Below are positions 20,128-31,200 of a stretch of DNA of 64,000 nucleotides, piece by piece (position 1 is the first letter of the stretch; every line of letters starts with the position of its first letter). The DNA lies in NCBI GenBank assembly GCA_036429605.1, contig CM071590.1, positions 6,076,001 to 6,140,000 on the forward strand, given 5' to 3'. The DNA comes from Cladobotryum mycophilum (Eukaryota; Ascomycota; Sordariomycetes; Hypocreales; Hypocreaceae). The translations under genes and the position numbers were made by a program. The notes under the pieces were generated by a model that was given only the letters and a program-made list of their open reading frames with translations, did not search any database and was not told where the DNA came from.

Positions 20128-23100
20128 ATGGGAGAAACCGTGGCCATAGTTACGAATGGTGCTGAACACGCCAACTCCTCCTGTTCCTCGGACTCGTCGG
20201 CCCTCCCCAGCCAAGACGACAAGCCTCCTATAGCGGAGCCCCCAGATATAGCCATAGAGAAGCCAATCTGCCCCCATACGCTCTCTGCTCGCCAGGTAGC
20301 TGAGCTCTTCGGCACCGATCCTTGCAATGGATTGAGCGACGAAGATGCTGCCGCCCGGTTGATTCGGGACGGTTCCAACACCATCAAAGGTGCCAAAGGT
20401 CCATCCCTTTGGCAGATATTCCTGCAGCAGGTCGCCAACGCCCTGACTGTGGTCCTCATTGCCGTTGCTGCATTGTCCTTTGCCATCGGCGACTATGTCG
20501 AAGGCGGAGTTGTCTCTGCCGTCATTGTCCTGAATGTCATTGTCGGGTATGTTCTTGTCAGCTGACAAAAGGAGACAACACTCGACACTCTGATTTCACT
20601 GATCTACCCTCAAAACCTCTTCCTTCTTTCTTCCTTGCTCACCACCTATCTAGGTTCGCCCAAGACTACAGTGCTGAACAGACCATCCAGTCGCTCTATG
20701 CGCTGTCCACACCAAAGTGTAAAGTCATTCGCAATGGTCACAGTGATACTGTCAAGGCGGAGACCCTGGTCAAGGGTGACCTCGTCTCCATTGCCACTGG
20801 CGATGTGGTCCCCGCCGACCTCCGCCTTGTCCACGCCGTCAACCTCTCTACGGACGAGGCTCATCTGACGGGCGAGCCCATAGCCATCAACAAAAACCCA
20901 GACGCGCTCTTTACTGATCCTGATATGCCCGTTGGCGATCGTATGAACATCGCCTTCACCGGAAGCTCCGTTACCCGTGGCCGTGCCACCGGTATCGTCA
21001 TCTCAACCGGCATGAGCACCGAGGTTGGTCAGATTGCTGAACTGCTGCGAGAAAAGAAGAAGAAGAACAACGGCACTGGCCCCGTAAGCACTTTCTTCTT
21101 CAATGTCTGGCAGAATACTCGCAACATCCTTGGCCTCGAGGGTACCCCTTGCAGGTCCAGCTCAGCCAGTTTGCTCTGCTACTCTTTGGTCTCGCGATTC
21201 TCCTTGCCGTCATCGTCTTTTCTGTTAGTACATGGAAAATTACCGACGATGTTTTGCTCTATGGAATCTGTGTTGGTGTTGCAGTAATTCCCGAATCGCT
21301 CCTTGCCGTACTCACTGTCACCATGGCCGTCGCCACCAAGGCAATGGTCAAGGGTCACGTAATTGTTCGCCAGATGCCATCCCTTGAGGCTGTTGGCGGC
21401 GTGACTAATATCTGCTCCGACAAGACTGGTACACTAACACAAGGAAGGATGATCACGCGCAAGGTTTGGCTTCGCGGAGATCTCACAGGTATCACCGAAG
21501 GGACATCGGACCCGTACGACCCAAGCAGCGGCACCGTCTCGTGGTCCGGTTCCCCAGCGGATGCCTGCTTTAACTCGTTTCTCACCACCCTGGTTCTCTG
21601 CAACAACGCCACGGTCACTGATGGCCGAAAGGAGCCAGAGACAGACTCTAGCAGCGTTACCACTGCCTTTGAATCGGCCGAGTGGAGGGCCATAGGTGAG
21701 CCTACCGAGATAGCCCTCAAGGTCTTTGCTATGCGCTTCGGAAAGTACAAGACTGCTAGCGATGAGCTGGTCGCGGAGCATCCCTTTGACTCGTCGTGCA
21801 AGCTCATGAGTGTTGTCTACGGTAGCGATCTCCATGATTTGTGCCACGTGTATACCAAAGGTGCTGTTGAGGTAGTCCTTCCCAAGCTGAACGAATCCGA
21901 GGGCCTGAAGCAGGCCATCCACGCCAAGGCGGAGGAGCTGGCCGCCGAGGGTCTGAGAGTTCTCTGTATCGCCTCCAAAATCATGGATGAAAAGAGTGAG
22001 GATGCCCATGACCGTGCCAGCGTTGAAAGCAACCTCCAATTCCTCGGTCTCGCTGGCCTTTACGATCCGCCCCGCCCGGAGACTGCTGGAGCTGTGGCAC
22101 AGTGCCGGCAGGCCGGCGTATCTGTACACATGGTGACTGGAGACCACATCAAGACCGCCACTGCGATTGCGTACGAGGTTGGCATTCTTTCACGTGATGC
22201 ACCCCTGAAGCCCCATACCGTCATGTCGGCTTCCGATTTTGGCAACCTCAGCGATGCCCAGGTCGACGCTTTGGATAGCTTGCCTCTGGTTATTGCCCGA
22301 TGCAGCCCCCTGACAAAGGTTAGGGTCATCCAGGCGCTTCATCGTCGAAAGGCGTTTTGCATCATGACTGGAGATGGTGTGAATGATTCTCCTGCATTAA
22401 AGCAAGCCGACGTGGGCATTGCCATGGGTGATCGTGGCAGCGACGTCGCAAAGGAAGCATCAGACATGGTGCTTACGGATGACAATTTTGCCTCGATTGT
22501 GACTGGCATCAAAGAAGGTCGCAGACTCGCCGACAATATTCAAAAGGTATGCACCACTATATGACGATAACTTTATTATTTTATACTAATCAATGCTAGT
22601 TCTTACTTCATCTCCTTACTTCGAATCTCGCACAAGTCATTTTGCTCTTGATTGGCCTTGCTTTCAAGGACGAGCAACGAGCCGCAGTTTTCCCCTTGTC
22701 GCCTCTGGAGATTCTCTGGGCCAACCTAGTTACCTCGTCTCCGCTGGCCCTTGGTCTCGGTCTTGAGGAAGCACAGCCAGACATTCTCCGACGTCGACCT
22801 CGCAGCCTCAAGTCTGGTGTGTTTACGTTTGACCTCGTTCGAGATCAGCTCGTGTATGGAACATTCATGGGATCTTTGTGCCTAGCGGCCTTTATGATCG
22901 TTGCCTACGCGGCTTCTGGAGAAGGGTTCCATGCCTTGCCGGATCATTGCAACGAGCATGGTACAGAAGCAGCGTGCGGTCCAGTCTTTCGCGCAAGAGC
23001 TGCAACGTTTGCTACCCTCAGCTTCTTGCTTCTTGTTACCGCATGGGAGGTGAAACATTTCCACCGCAGTCTCTTTAACATGGACGAGAGGTGGTCGGGA

Positions 23101-23373
23101 CCTACGTCGGTCTTCAAGACCATTTATCACAATCGCTTCTTGTTCTGGTCTGTCGTGGCCGGATTTTTGGCTACCTTTCCCGTCATCTACATTCCCTACG
23201 TCAACACGATTGTGTTTAAGCACCAGGGCTTGACTTGGGAATGGGGCGTGGTGTTTGGCTGCGTGGTGACGTACGTTGCGCTGGTGGAGTGCTGGAAGGC
23301 GATCAAGAGGAGCTTTGGCCTGGGTGTGGATGCGCATCTGAGCAGAAGCGAGAACGAGGTTTCCGTGGTTTAG
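20128..23373 (+). CDS. ena: ENA-type P-type Na+/K+ exporting ATPase, one frameshift
   Basis: Exons 20128-20546, 20654-22546 and 22600-23373, with introns of 107 and 53 bp (donors GTATGT and GTATGC, acceptors CTATCTAG and AATGCTAG). The protein would have about 1028 residues, normal for fungal type IID ATPases, which export Na+ or K+ through the plasma membrane or endomembranes. Visible features: N-terminal cation ATPase segment (LSARQVAELFGTDPCNGLSD), helix pair (NALTVVLIAVAALSFAIGDY), TGEP of the actuator domain, phosphorylation motif ICSDKTGTLTQG with Asp at 21419-21421, and the hinge MTGDGVNDSPALKQADVG. Near 21145-21148 (CCCC) the frame slips: upstream ends ILGLEGTP, downstream resumes QVQLSQFALLLFGLAI. 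The family reads GTPLQ here, which one added C restores. The rest is fully intact, so a missing base in the consensus is the simplest reading; a recent null allele is the alternative. The start ATG is the first in frame that gives a normal N-terminus. Confidence 0.9.
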
Positions 23374-23937
23374 GGGATATCGGATTTTGGGTGAGGGTGG
23401 GAGTGAAGGTGAGATGGGACGGGGACGGACAGGTTTTGGGAATTGAAGATATTGGATATGGCAGATTGTCTACGTTTGTATTTTCAGTGTTTAGTATCCT
23501 TTGGTCAAATATGATATTTTTCCTGTCTTGAATGCTGTGGTCTTTATTTCGGACATGACTATTTTCATGGTGCTGTACCTCGCGCTGTAGACATGACCAC
23601 GTTCTAATTGTTGGTCTAGATGTTCTTCTGGCTATAGAAATTGGTACTGCATTGGAGTCGTAGTTTGAACCGTAGTCGTGGCCGAGAGAGCGGAGCGAAA
23701 CACGACCAAAAGAGGGAAGCCACCCAGCAAGAAGAGCTGATAGCGTCGTAGGAGTGTCGATTTGTTTGCTCTTAAAGGCTTTTGCGCTCGTCGATTTGTA
23801 CGTTGGTCGTCTACGGAAGAGGTAGTTGGTGTCATATCGTGAAGTTGTAATTTGCAAGACTCGCCCGTTGGACGAGGAAACTAAAGATGACGGAAAGCAG
23901 ACCCATTCCCCCACATTTCTAGGACATTGCCATCCAC

Positions 23938-23970
<33 letters not shown>
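23938..23970. repeat. (CAT)n trinucleotide repeat
   Basis: Eleven tandem CAT units downstream of the ENA gene. Confidence 0.95.
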
Positions 23971-24581
23971 ACGTGTTAAAGCTAGATAAGCAAGGATTAT
24001 CATGGGATTCCATTGTTATGGTGGATTCGATGGTGATTGCGCTGCTTTGTTGGTTTGCTGACTGATGTTCAAATCTCCCGTCCCCGTCCTTTGGGGACCT
24101 TGATGGCCGAGAACCCTGATGGCCACGAGCACCGGACTCGAACGAGGGGAAACAGCCTGCCCGACTAGATTCTATACGTTTGCGTGTCCAGTAGGTTTTT
24201 TGCTTGCGTTCTCATATATAGCACTGACCCCATCGAAAGCTCGCCCTGCGGCTTTGAATGATAACCTCCCGTCCTCGTCCTTCATTCTTTGGGTGGTAAT
24301 TGCACCATCGCCGGCGGCCCAGTCAGCTCTGACGCTCGGTCTTGGTACCCGCATTGCGTGCTTTGCGACGATGAAGGTGATGCGGTCTCCATCGTTGGGC
24401 TGCAGAGCGACATTGGTAGGTAACCTGCAGTGGCCTTTTCACCAGAGAGCCCGGGGAGTATAAGGGTGCCTTGTGTCCCCCGTCCTCGGATCTTGAAGCT
24501 GTCCTTGTTCTGTTTCCTTCTCCTCCCTTGGAAGCCAGACTCGAGGTGGTGATGAGCTATTTGTCTGGTATTTGCTTACAA

Positions 24582-24582
<1 letters not shown>

Positions 24583-24615
<33 letters not shown>
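24583..24615. repeat. (CT)n dinucleotide microsatellite
   Basis: About 16 CT units without interruption. Confidence 0.95.
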
Positions 24616-24619
<4 letters not shown>

Positions 24620-26262
24620 TCTATGCAGCAAGTCGTCGTCTTCATGGCGAGCACTTTTGTCTCTTTCGATCCATGCTCTCTTCGTTGACGACAGGTCAAG
24701 CTCATCCTCTCTTGGGCTTAAAGTCTTTGGTCGATATGGCTCGAACGGATATCCGACCTTGAGCGGAATATGCTATCCATACATTTCATCTCGGCGCTTC
24801 CTCAGTCTGGACATGGTAGGGATTCTTCTCTTCTCCTCTCTTCTCCTCTCTCTCTCTCTCTCTCCATGCCTTTTCTCTTTCTGTTCCTATTTTTCCCGTC
24901 CCGATTTCTGCTGTCGCTTACGGCGGCACTCTGCCCCGTTACCCATGCCAGCCTAGGTAGGCTCCAACCACATGATCATGCTCCAACTCCCACTTCCCCT
25001 CTTGTTGTCTCTACTCCCCCACGCCTGGCGCCTGGCGATTCATCACAAGGCTGTGCGGAGCGTCATTATTGGGGGACTTTTGAGCTATATTTGCCCTTTA
25101 CATATTACTTGCTTCGTGCCTATTCAGGAGACGGCTGCGTTATCTCCAAGCCCCCTCCCCCCCCAATAATCCTTCCATGCCAAAATGTGGCGGTTACCTG
25201 AAGGCAGCCACACGCCTTTTCAGGCTTCAGCCGTTCCAATTCACGTCGATGTGGAGTTGATTACTTCATCATATTTTCTTGTTACCATCTATGGGATCCT
25301 CTCTCAGTATCCCCATCTCAACCAAAGTCAGTCTCTTTTAGGGCAATAGATTGACTGAAGATTTTTTTCTCCTTCATTCCCCTACGGACTTGTTACTCTG
25401 TTTGATTATATATGGGCCGAGAAGAAGTCCATCATCTCCACAAAGGTTGTATCTGTTGTCAAAGCTTCCCGAGGCCGCATATTTGCCTCATTCGAAATGG
25501 GTTAGTGACCCGGTTCGATATATAGCACCTGATACACATTCTTTCATCTCCATGCCAGGGGCTGAGCTCTTTTTTCTCCCCCCAAACATCCTTGAATTTT
25601 TCATTATTATTTCGAGGGGATAATCAGTTGGGGGCCGCGTCGATACGCCATCTCCGAGGAGTTCGTGGACCACGCCGCTTCCGGTTGTTTCCAGGTTGCT
25701 ATCCGATGAGCTGGCAGGTTGATCAGGACACTGCATTCTCATGTCGTGTTTCCACTTGAACATTCCAAGGACATTTAAACACGAATATTTGTGTAAGTAA
25801 TCCGAGCAGTCGGATCATCAACTTCCTTCCCCGGTACTTGGCACATATGTTGTCTCTCCACGATATGCAGACTAGTCTGCTATTCGCCTCGTCATGGTAG
25901 CATGTCAGGGTCTATTGGCATCTGTTTGTCTATGCTGCATCCGGCTGCAGATAGCTTCTTTACCTCCGATTCGCCAGCCACCTGGCGTTGCCCTGCATCC
26001 ATCCAATGACACCCTGCCATGACCACGACGCATGATGTGTCGACGTGCGGGGAAGGCTGTACGTGGACAGAGTGTGATTCTAGAGCGGGATACCATGGTT
26101 GGCTAACCGTCCGACTTGGCGTGCATGAGTCGTCGTGCGGCCTAGGCAATATTGTGAATTGTGGATTGAACGAAGGCATGAACATGTTTGCACAATAAGG
26201 TGTTGGGAGCAGGGTTGGCAATTTCACAACGTAATGACGGTTTCGAGGTAGGGAAATTTGTC

Positions 26263-26268
26263 TATAAA
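26263..26268 (+). promoter_or_regulatory. TATA box of the metallothionein gene
   Basis: TATAAA within GTCTATAAAAGCCG, 139 bases before the ATG. The leader that follows is rich in CAACAACAAG-like sequence and pyrimidines, as in strongly expressed fungal genes. Confidence 0.6.
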
Positions 26269-26406
26269 AGCCGTAGTTGTCCTCCGTTTTGTGATTTATC
26301 TTTCTTGCTCCTCACCAGCTCATAACAACAACAAGAACTATCAATTCCAACAACTTATCAACACTTATAAACACCCCGAAGACCTTTCTCTTCCACAACC
26401 TTCAAC

Positions 26407-26712
26407 ATGTCTCCCTGGTGAGTCGTCTCCGAGCCTCCCCAAGTGGCGGGTTATCTGCCTTGATCATAGACTGTTGGCGTCATTCTTGTGTTACATGTTG
26501 CCACCAGGACTTGATTTCGTCCCCTACTTTTCGATGATGAGCCATTTGGAGAATTGTTAATCTGACTGAGGAAACCCAATAGTGACTGCTCTAGCTGCAA
26601 CTGCGCCGGCGCCTGCAGTTCTTGCTCTTGCGATAACTGCGGTGTAAGTCTTGATCCCATACCTAAAGCCATTGAGCAGGATTAAAATCACTAACACAGT
26701 CTGTAGCACTAA
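26407..26712 (+). CDS. Small copper-type metallothionein, three exons
   Basis: The coding exons are 26407-26417, 26583-26643 and 26707-26712, giving only 25 residues with eight Cys: MSPCDCSSC, then NCAGACSSCSC and DNCGH. The Cys-x-Cys and Cys-x2-Cys spacing is that of Neurospora-type fungal metallothioneins (about 25 residues), which chelate Cu(I) in the cytosol. Intron 1 (165 bp) starts GTGAGT and ends CCAATAG; splicing completes the Cys4 codon. Intron 2 (63 bp) starts GTAAGT and has an ACTAAC branch site. I use the acceptor CTGTAG at 26706 because the nearer ACACAG is only about five bases from the branch A; the last exon is then CAC TAA. If intron 2 is retained the C-terminus would be about 14 residues longer. 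The gene is too small for ordinary gene finding; the Cys pattern and TATA box support it. Confidence 0.85.
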
Positions 26713-28111
26713 ATCCTATCGACATTTTGTCATATGTCGATGACTTCCTGACTCTTTTTTCTTTCCTTTTCTTCCGGATTCACCGAGACATCATCATGGG
26801 TTCGAACATTTGATGATGGGACTGTCAAGGACTTGGAGATTCGGGGGTTAGTTTTGAGGATCTAGGACCATTGAATGAAGAAAATTTGCAGAGTATAAGC
26901 TTCACGTGAAAACTTTTGTGAATTGTCCCTTTTGTGATGCTGTATTTGTCTCTGGTCTTTGTACATGCTTGGTCCTGTACTGTCGTCTGAACGTGGTCAA
27001 TGGTGGACCGAAGGGAACGGGTTCGGGCTCAGGCTTTGTAGATGCAGAGAAAATAAATGAACTGTTTTCGGGACTGGAGGCATGCAAAGTATCCATTGTA
27101 CTGCAGAGAGTATCGATGATTTATCAAGTCCAGGGCAGCTACCCTCGGATTGTCGACTATCGGTTCTCGGGCCTGGGTTGAGTGGATGGATGGGATTTTT
27201 GTGGGGGGCTTTGTTGTGATGGCAGGGTTCCCGGCGGAGCAACGGGAAGCAAAGATTGATTATCTTCTTTTTGGCTAGAGGGGGGAAGAGCTAGGTGATT
27301 TGCATAGTGGTGAAATTTGATGGTGTTGTAGTGGGAGGTATGTATGTGAGAGCGGGATGAGACTGGAAGATGGAAACGCTTTTTAGTGGTGAGTAGAGCG
27401 ACTTTTCTTTTCTTTTTCGTTCTTGTTCAACTGGATGTTTTTCTTGTTGGTGTGTTTTTCGATATATTTAACTGGAACATGGAATACCAACATAGGCATC
27501 TGGGCCTTTACATGACAGAGTGCGAAGGTCAGGATCACGCCGATGAGGAATCTGGAAAAGCTCGCTCTTACAGGGTAGGTAAACAGGAACTTGACGAAAC
27601 AAGGGAAGATGGAGGTATGTTTCTAGTATTTTTATTCTATAGAGTACAATTTTGCAATTATTTTATTTTTATTTTTATTTTTTTCCTTTATAGAAATAGA
27701 AAGAGAATAAATTGTAATATTCGATGGTTGATTAGATCGACCGCCATGTTGGGGCGCAAGAAAAGGGGATTCGCGTTCGAGCCATGTCGCAGTGGTTTCT
27801 GTATTGAAAGACTTGCCTATCCTATCGGCATCATTCAGTGAATGCTCCATTGTGGCCACTTACCTTTTTTTGGGACCACAAAGGAAGGCTGCACAGCTGA
27901 ATGAACAGGTAGAAAATTATCCTTGATCTCAGCTGGCGTGGCGTGGCATGTCCTCTCAAGGCCAACCATACCGCAAACATGGTCCATGGGCAAATAAAGC
28001 ATAAAAAAAACACCATCATGAACTCCCCCCAAGGGGCCAGCAGTCTCTCTGCAGGGGCACATAGCCATCTTTTCGCTTCTCTGCCTCCAGTCAAAATCCA
28101 CACCTGGCATG
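26713..28111. other. Spacer between metallothionein and tRNA-Lys
   Basis: Holds the metallothionein 3' UTR. Open frames of 80-150 codons on either strand show no family resemblance and I leave them out. Confidence 0.5.
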
Positions 28112-28208
28112 GCCCGGTTAGCTCAATCGGTAGAGCGTGAGACTCTTACGAGGCACACGTTCTGATGTTGCAATCTCAAGGTTGCGGGTTCGACCCCCGC
28201 ATTGGGCT
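28112..28208 (+). tRNA. tRNA-Lys (anticodon CUU) with a 24-base intron
   Basis: The cloverleaf can be folded by eye: acceptor strand GCCCGGT pairs with ATTGGGC (two G-U pairs), D arm GCTC..GAGC, anticodon stem TGAGA with TCTCA, T arm GCGGG-TTCGACC-CCCGC. The anticodon CTT is at 28145-28147. An intron of 24 bases (28149-28172) sits one base after the anticodon, the standard eukaryotic position. Four T directly follow the 3' end (28208-28211), a pol III terminator. A- and B-box promoter elements lie inside the gene (TAGCTCAATCGG and GGTTCGACCC). Confidence 0.95.
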
Positions 28209-31200
28209 TTTCCTATAATTTACATAGATTGAGGTGTCCAGGCATCCATGGATTTCTTTTTTCTTGGTCCTTGTTCTTCCTCGATGACCACCTTATCAAC
28301 ACTCTTTGGAGGCTTACACGCACTACTTCACCTCGAGACAACAATTCAGTACGATTTTATTTTATTTTTAATTATTTCGCTTTATAGAGGTCTTACCACA
28401 TGGCTGACTGGCGCTATACTGTCTTATATTACAAATCTGAGGCCTGCTTATATTCATCACCTTCAAGTATCCATTTCACCTTTATGCGTCTATACTCTGT
28501 GCAGCCATTGCATGTGTTGGCGCATGCAATCCGTGCTGATGTGCGAGTTCTTCTTGCCTTGTTGGTCAAACGAGTATATGGCCCATCGACTCTACGTCTT
28601 TTCCATCCTCGCTCATAGCTGGAGCATGCATTCATGCGTAGTGTGACTGTGGAGCTTCCCGGATGCTTCGATCTATTATATTTGGTATGTATTGGGCCAT
28701 AGTGTCATTCATCATCGAAAGCATCGTCTTCTGGTGTTTTGACTCAAAATCGTCTCAGAATCCGTAGCATCTCCGGATAGGTGGTGTCTCAATTTGTATT
28801 CTTTGTTTTCTTTGGGGTTGAGTGGGATTGTTCCTCTAGCATGCGGGTTGAGATGCTTACGACATTGTTTTAGGCGCGATTGTTGTTGGATATCGGTTGA
28901 CTTTCCTCTAGACCCTCCATCGGTGTGCCTTGAACAAGAGTTGGTGTCTAGACCTGCCCGTAATGGATACCTTGTTTTTGATGATCAATAAGCTGGACAG
29001 AGGGTGGACATTTGGCGAGCTCTTTCTCTGACTGGGCATATAGATACCGAGGCATCTTGCTTGTGTTACAATGCTTCTCGAGGCCTCTCGTTAAACTCGG
29101 TGACTGACGTGTCGCATTCTTTGTATTCCTGCGGATCACCTGGCAGAGTCTTCTCAGCTAAGCAGTCACGGTCTCTCGGCTTCGCTCCTTAGCGTGTGCT
29201 CGCTTGGTGACTGGTTACCGGTATAGTCTCGGCGACGCATGCTGTTATTATCTTCTAGGAAGTTGCCTGTCGATCCATAGTCCAGGTGTATGTGATCCCG
29301 GTCTCGAGTGATAGCTTCGGCATGGAGAAAACACTGTCGCTGCCCAAATGTCCAACTTGTGTTGAAGGATGCCTGCGAAAATCGTGATATGATTCTCGAT
29401 CGATCTATTTAAACAGGGTTCTTTCCGTCATGGTGACTCGAATCCGTGGACGGCACTTATGAGGAGTACGCCTCTGTATGAGCGGGTCGAAGACGCCAGG
29501 CCCTTTGTTTTCTCGGATGGGATGGGGCAAAAGTAAATGGATTCGAGGTTCTCCTCCTTCCAATATCGTCCAAGGTTAGCCAGAATGAACAACACTGCAT
29601 GATTTTATTTTTAGATACGCCGAGGTGGCATCTCTGCGTTTCTGTTTACTGGGCGGGGACCGAGTAGAATCAAGATCCAGAAACACTTAAAAGTTTACAA
29701 GCACCATATTGTTAGTGAATTGTAGAGACAATACTGAAAGGTTAAAGAATCTGAAACAATTGACCGTTGGTCCCTCAGGTGCTGGCCCAACTGGCACAAT
29801 TTCCCACAGTCCGTCGTGCTTGGATTGGGGATCGTTTCTCTGGTCCTACATTTCGCGTAGATACCACACGACAGGTGTTCTGTGACGATCTCATAGATGG
29901 GCTTCCATCGTATCATCGCAAACCACGGGGCAAATGGGTTGACGAGTTTCAGTTCTTGTCAAAATTGTGGGGGATGACGACCATATTTGAGGACAGAAAA
30001 GTTGTTTCAAAGAGGCGGGATATCCTCTCAGAAGACGACCCCATTGTAGGTGTTGTACCATTCTGGCTAGTGAGCACTGGGAAGAGAAGCATTAGGCTGG
30101 TCCTTGTTCTCTGCCCCCTTGGTGTATCCCCAACTCTCCTTTGTTGAAAGCATCGCATTGCAGTGAGAATCCACGCCGCAGAAGAGGTCTGCTTTACGAT
30201 CCATGACGCAAACCATGTCTCCGAGACTCGGAGTGACCGTGTTCTCCTCTCCTCTCTAGAATGACGTGTGGCTTATTGAGATGTATGTTTTCAGGAGCCG
30301 AGTGTAGTGTATGCGTCTCCATGAAGCAAGTCTTCTAGCCTGCAAGCTCGCACCCTCGCAGTTGTATTACTTCTGTCGAATTGACATGAGGTTCGTGCTC
30401 ATGACAGTATTATATTAGGGTACCGGTTCATACCAACTTTGCAGTTGTGTTGATGCCGCTTCGTTCATATTGAGCTCTGTTGCCCCGTAGTCATGTGTGC
30501 CGGCCTTGTCCCTTCAAGTAGATGCTAATAGGATGTCATGTCCGGTTCAGATGAGGTTGAAACATATATTCGAAGCGTCTCCCTTGTTTCAGCAGCTCCC
30601 TTTCTCTCTCTACTTTCTGATAGATTGGAAGATATTTTTTAACCATCGATGAACATTACACACAGTGTATACTCATATCCGGTGAGCCATCCCCTCGCTA
30701 AATTTGATCTGGCCGCTTTTGGGTTGAGTCTATTGTCTGTCTAGGTCAAGCTTCTTTTCGGCAAGTCGTCATTTTTTCATGTTCCCGTGTGTAGTTTGGA
30801 TTGTATCCAGTGCATTCAGTAATAGAAAAGACGTTGAGAGCAGAAATAGCTGCAAGGCGTATTTGATCTGGCTTGTTGAGTTGAGAGTGTCGGGTCCGTC
30901 ATAGGAGACATTGGCATGTGCGGAGGAGAACGATCTCAGTTATTTGTTTTGTTTTTTGGGGAAAGTGTCGGAATATATGTCAATCGTGATAATTTGTGCC
31001 TTTATTGCTCTTTGGTGTCCAGTATGTCAAACACTTGACCAACAAGACGTCCAATCTACTGGCCGCTGACGTAGAAACGTATATGATACACGACCATTGT
31101 TAACAATACGATATCCCGGCACGAACGTCGTCCCTGTTCGTGAAAAGTGGATTTCTGCAGCATCTGGCTGTGAAGCTGAAAATACCTTTCATTGTTACTG

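Larger units (their letters stand above)
23374..26406. other. Intergenic interval with microsatellites, upstream of metallothionein
   Basis: About 3 kb without a supportable gene. It carries (ATC)n at 23938-23970, (TC)n at 24583-24615 and a second CT-rich block at 24840-24863. The last 150 bases are the metallothionein promoter and a leader rich in CAA and ACA. Confidence 0.5.

Noticed and set aside
21144..21155. Mini-intron explaining the ENA frame change
   Set aside because: Only about 12 bases lie between a GT and an AG here; a missing C in the run restores the family GTPLQ motif exactly.
24080..24180. tRNA-like words (GGACTCGAAC, GCCCGACTAG) on the minus strand
   Set aside because: The T-stem halves do not pair and no anticodon arm or acceptor stem can be drawn.
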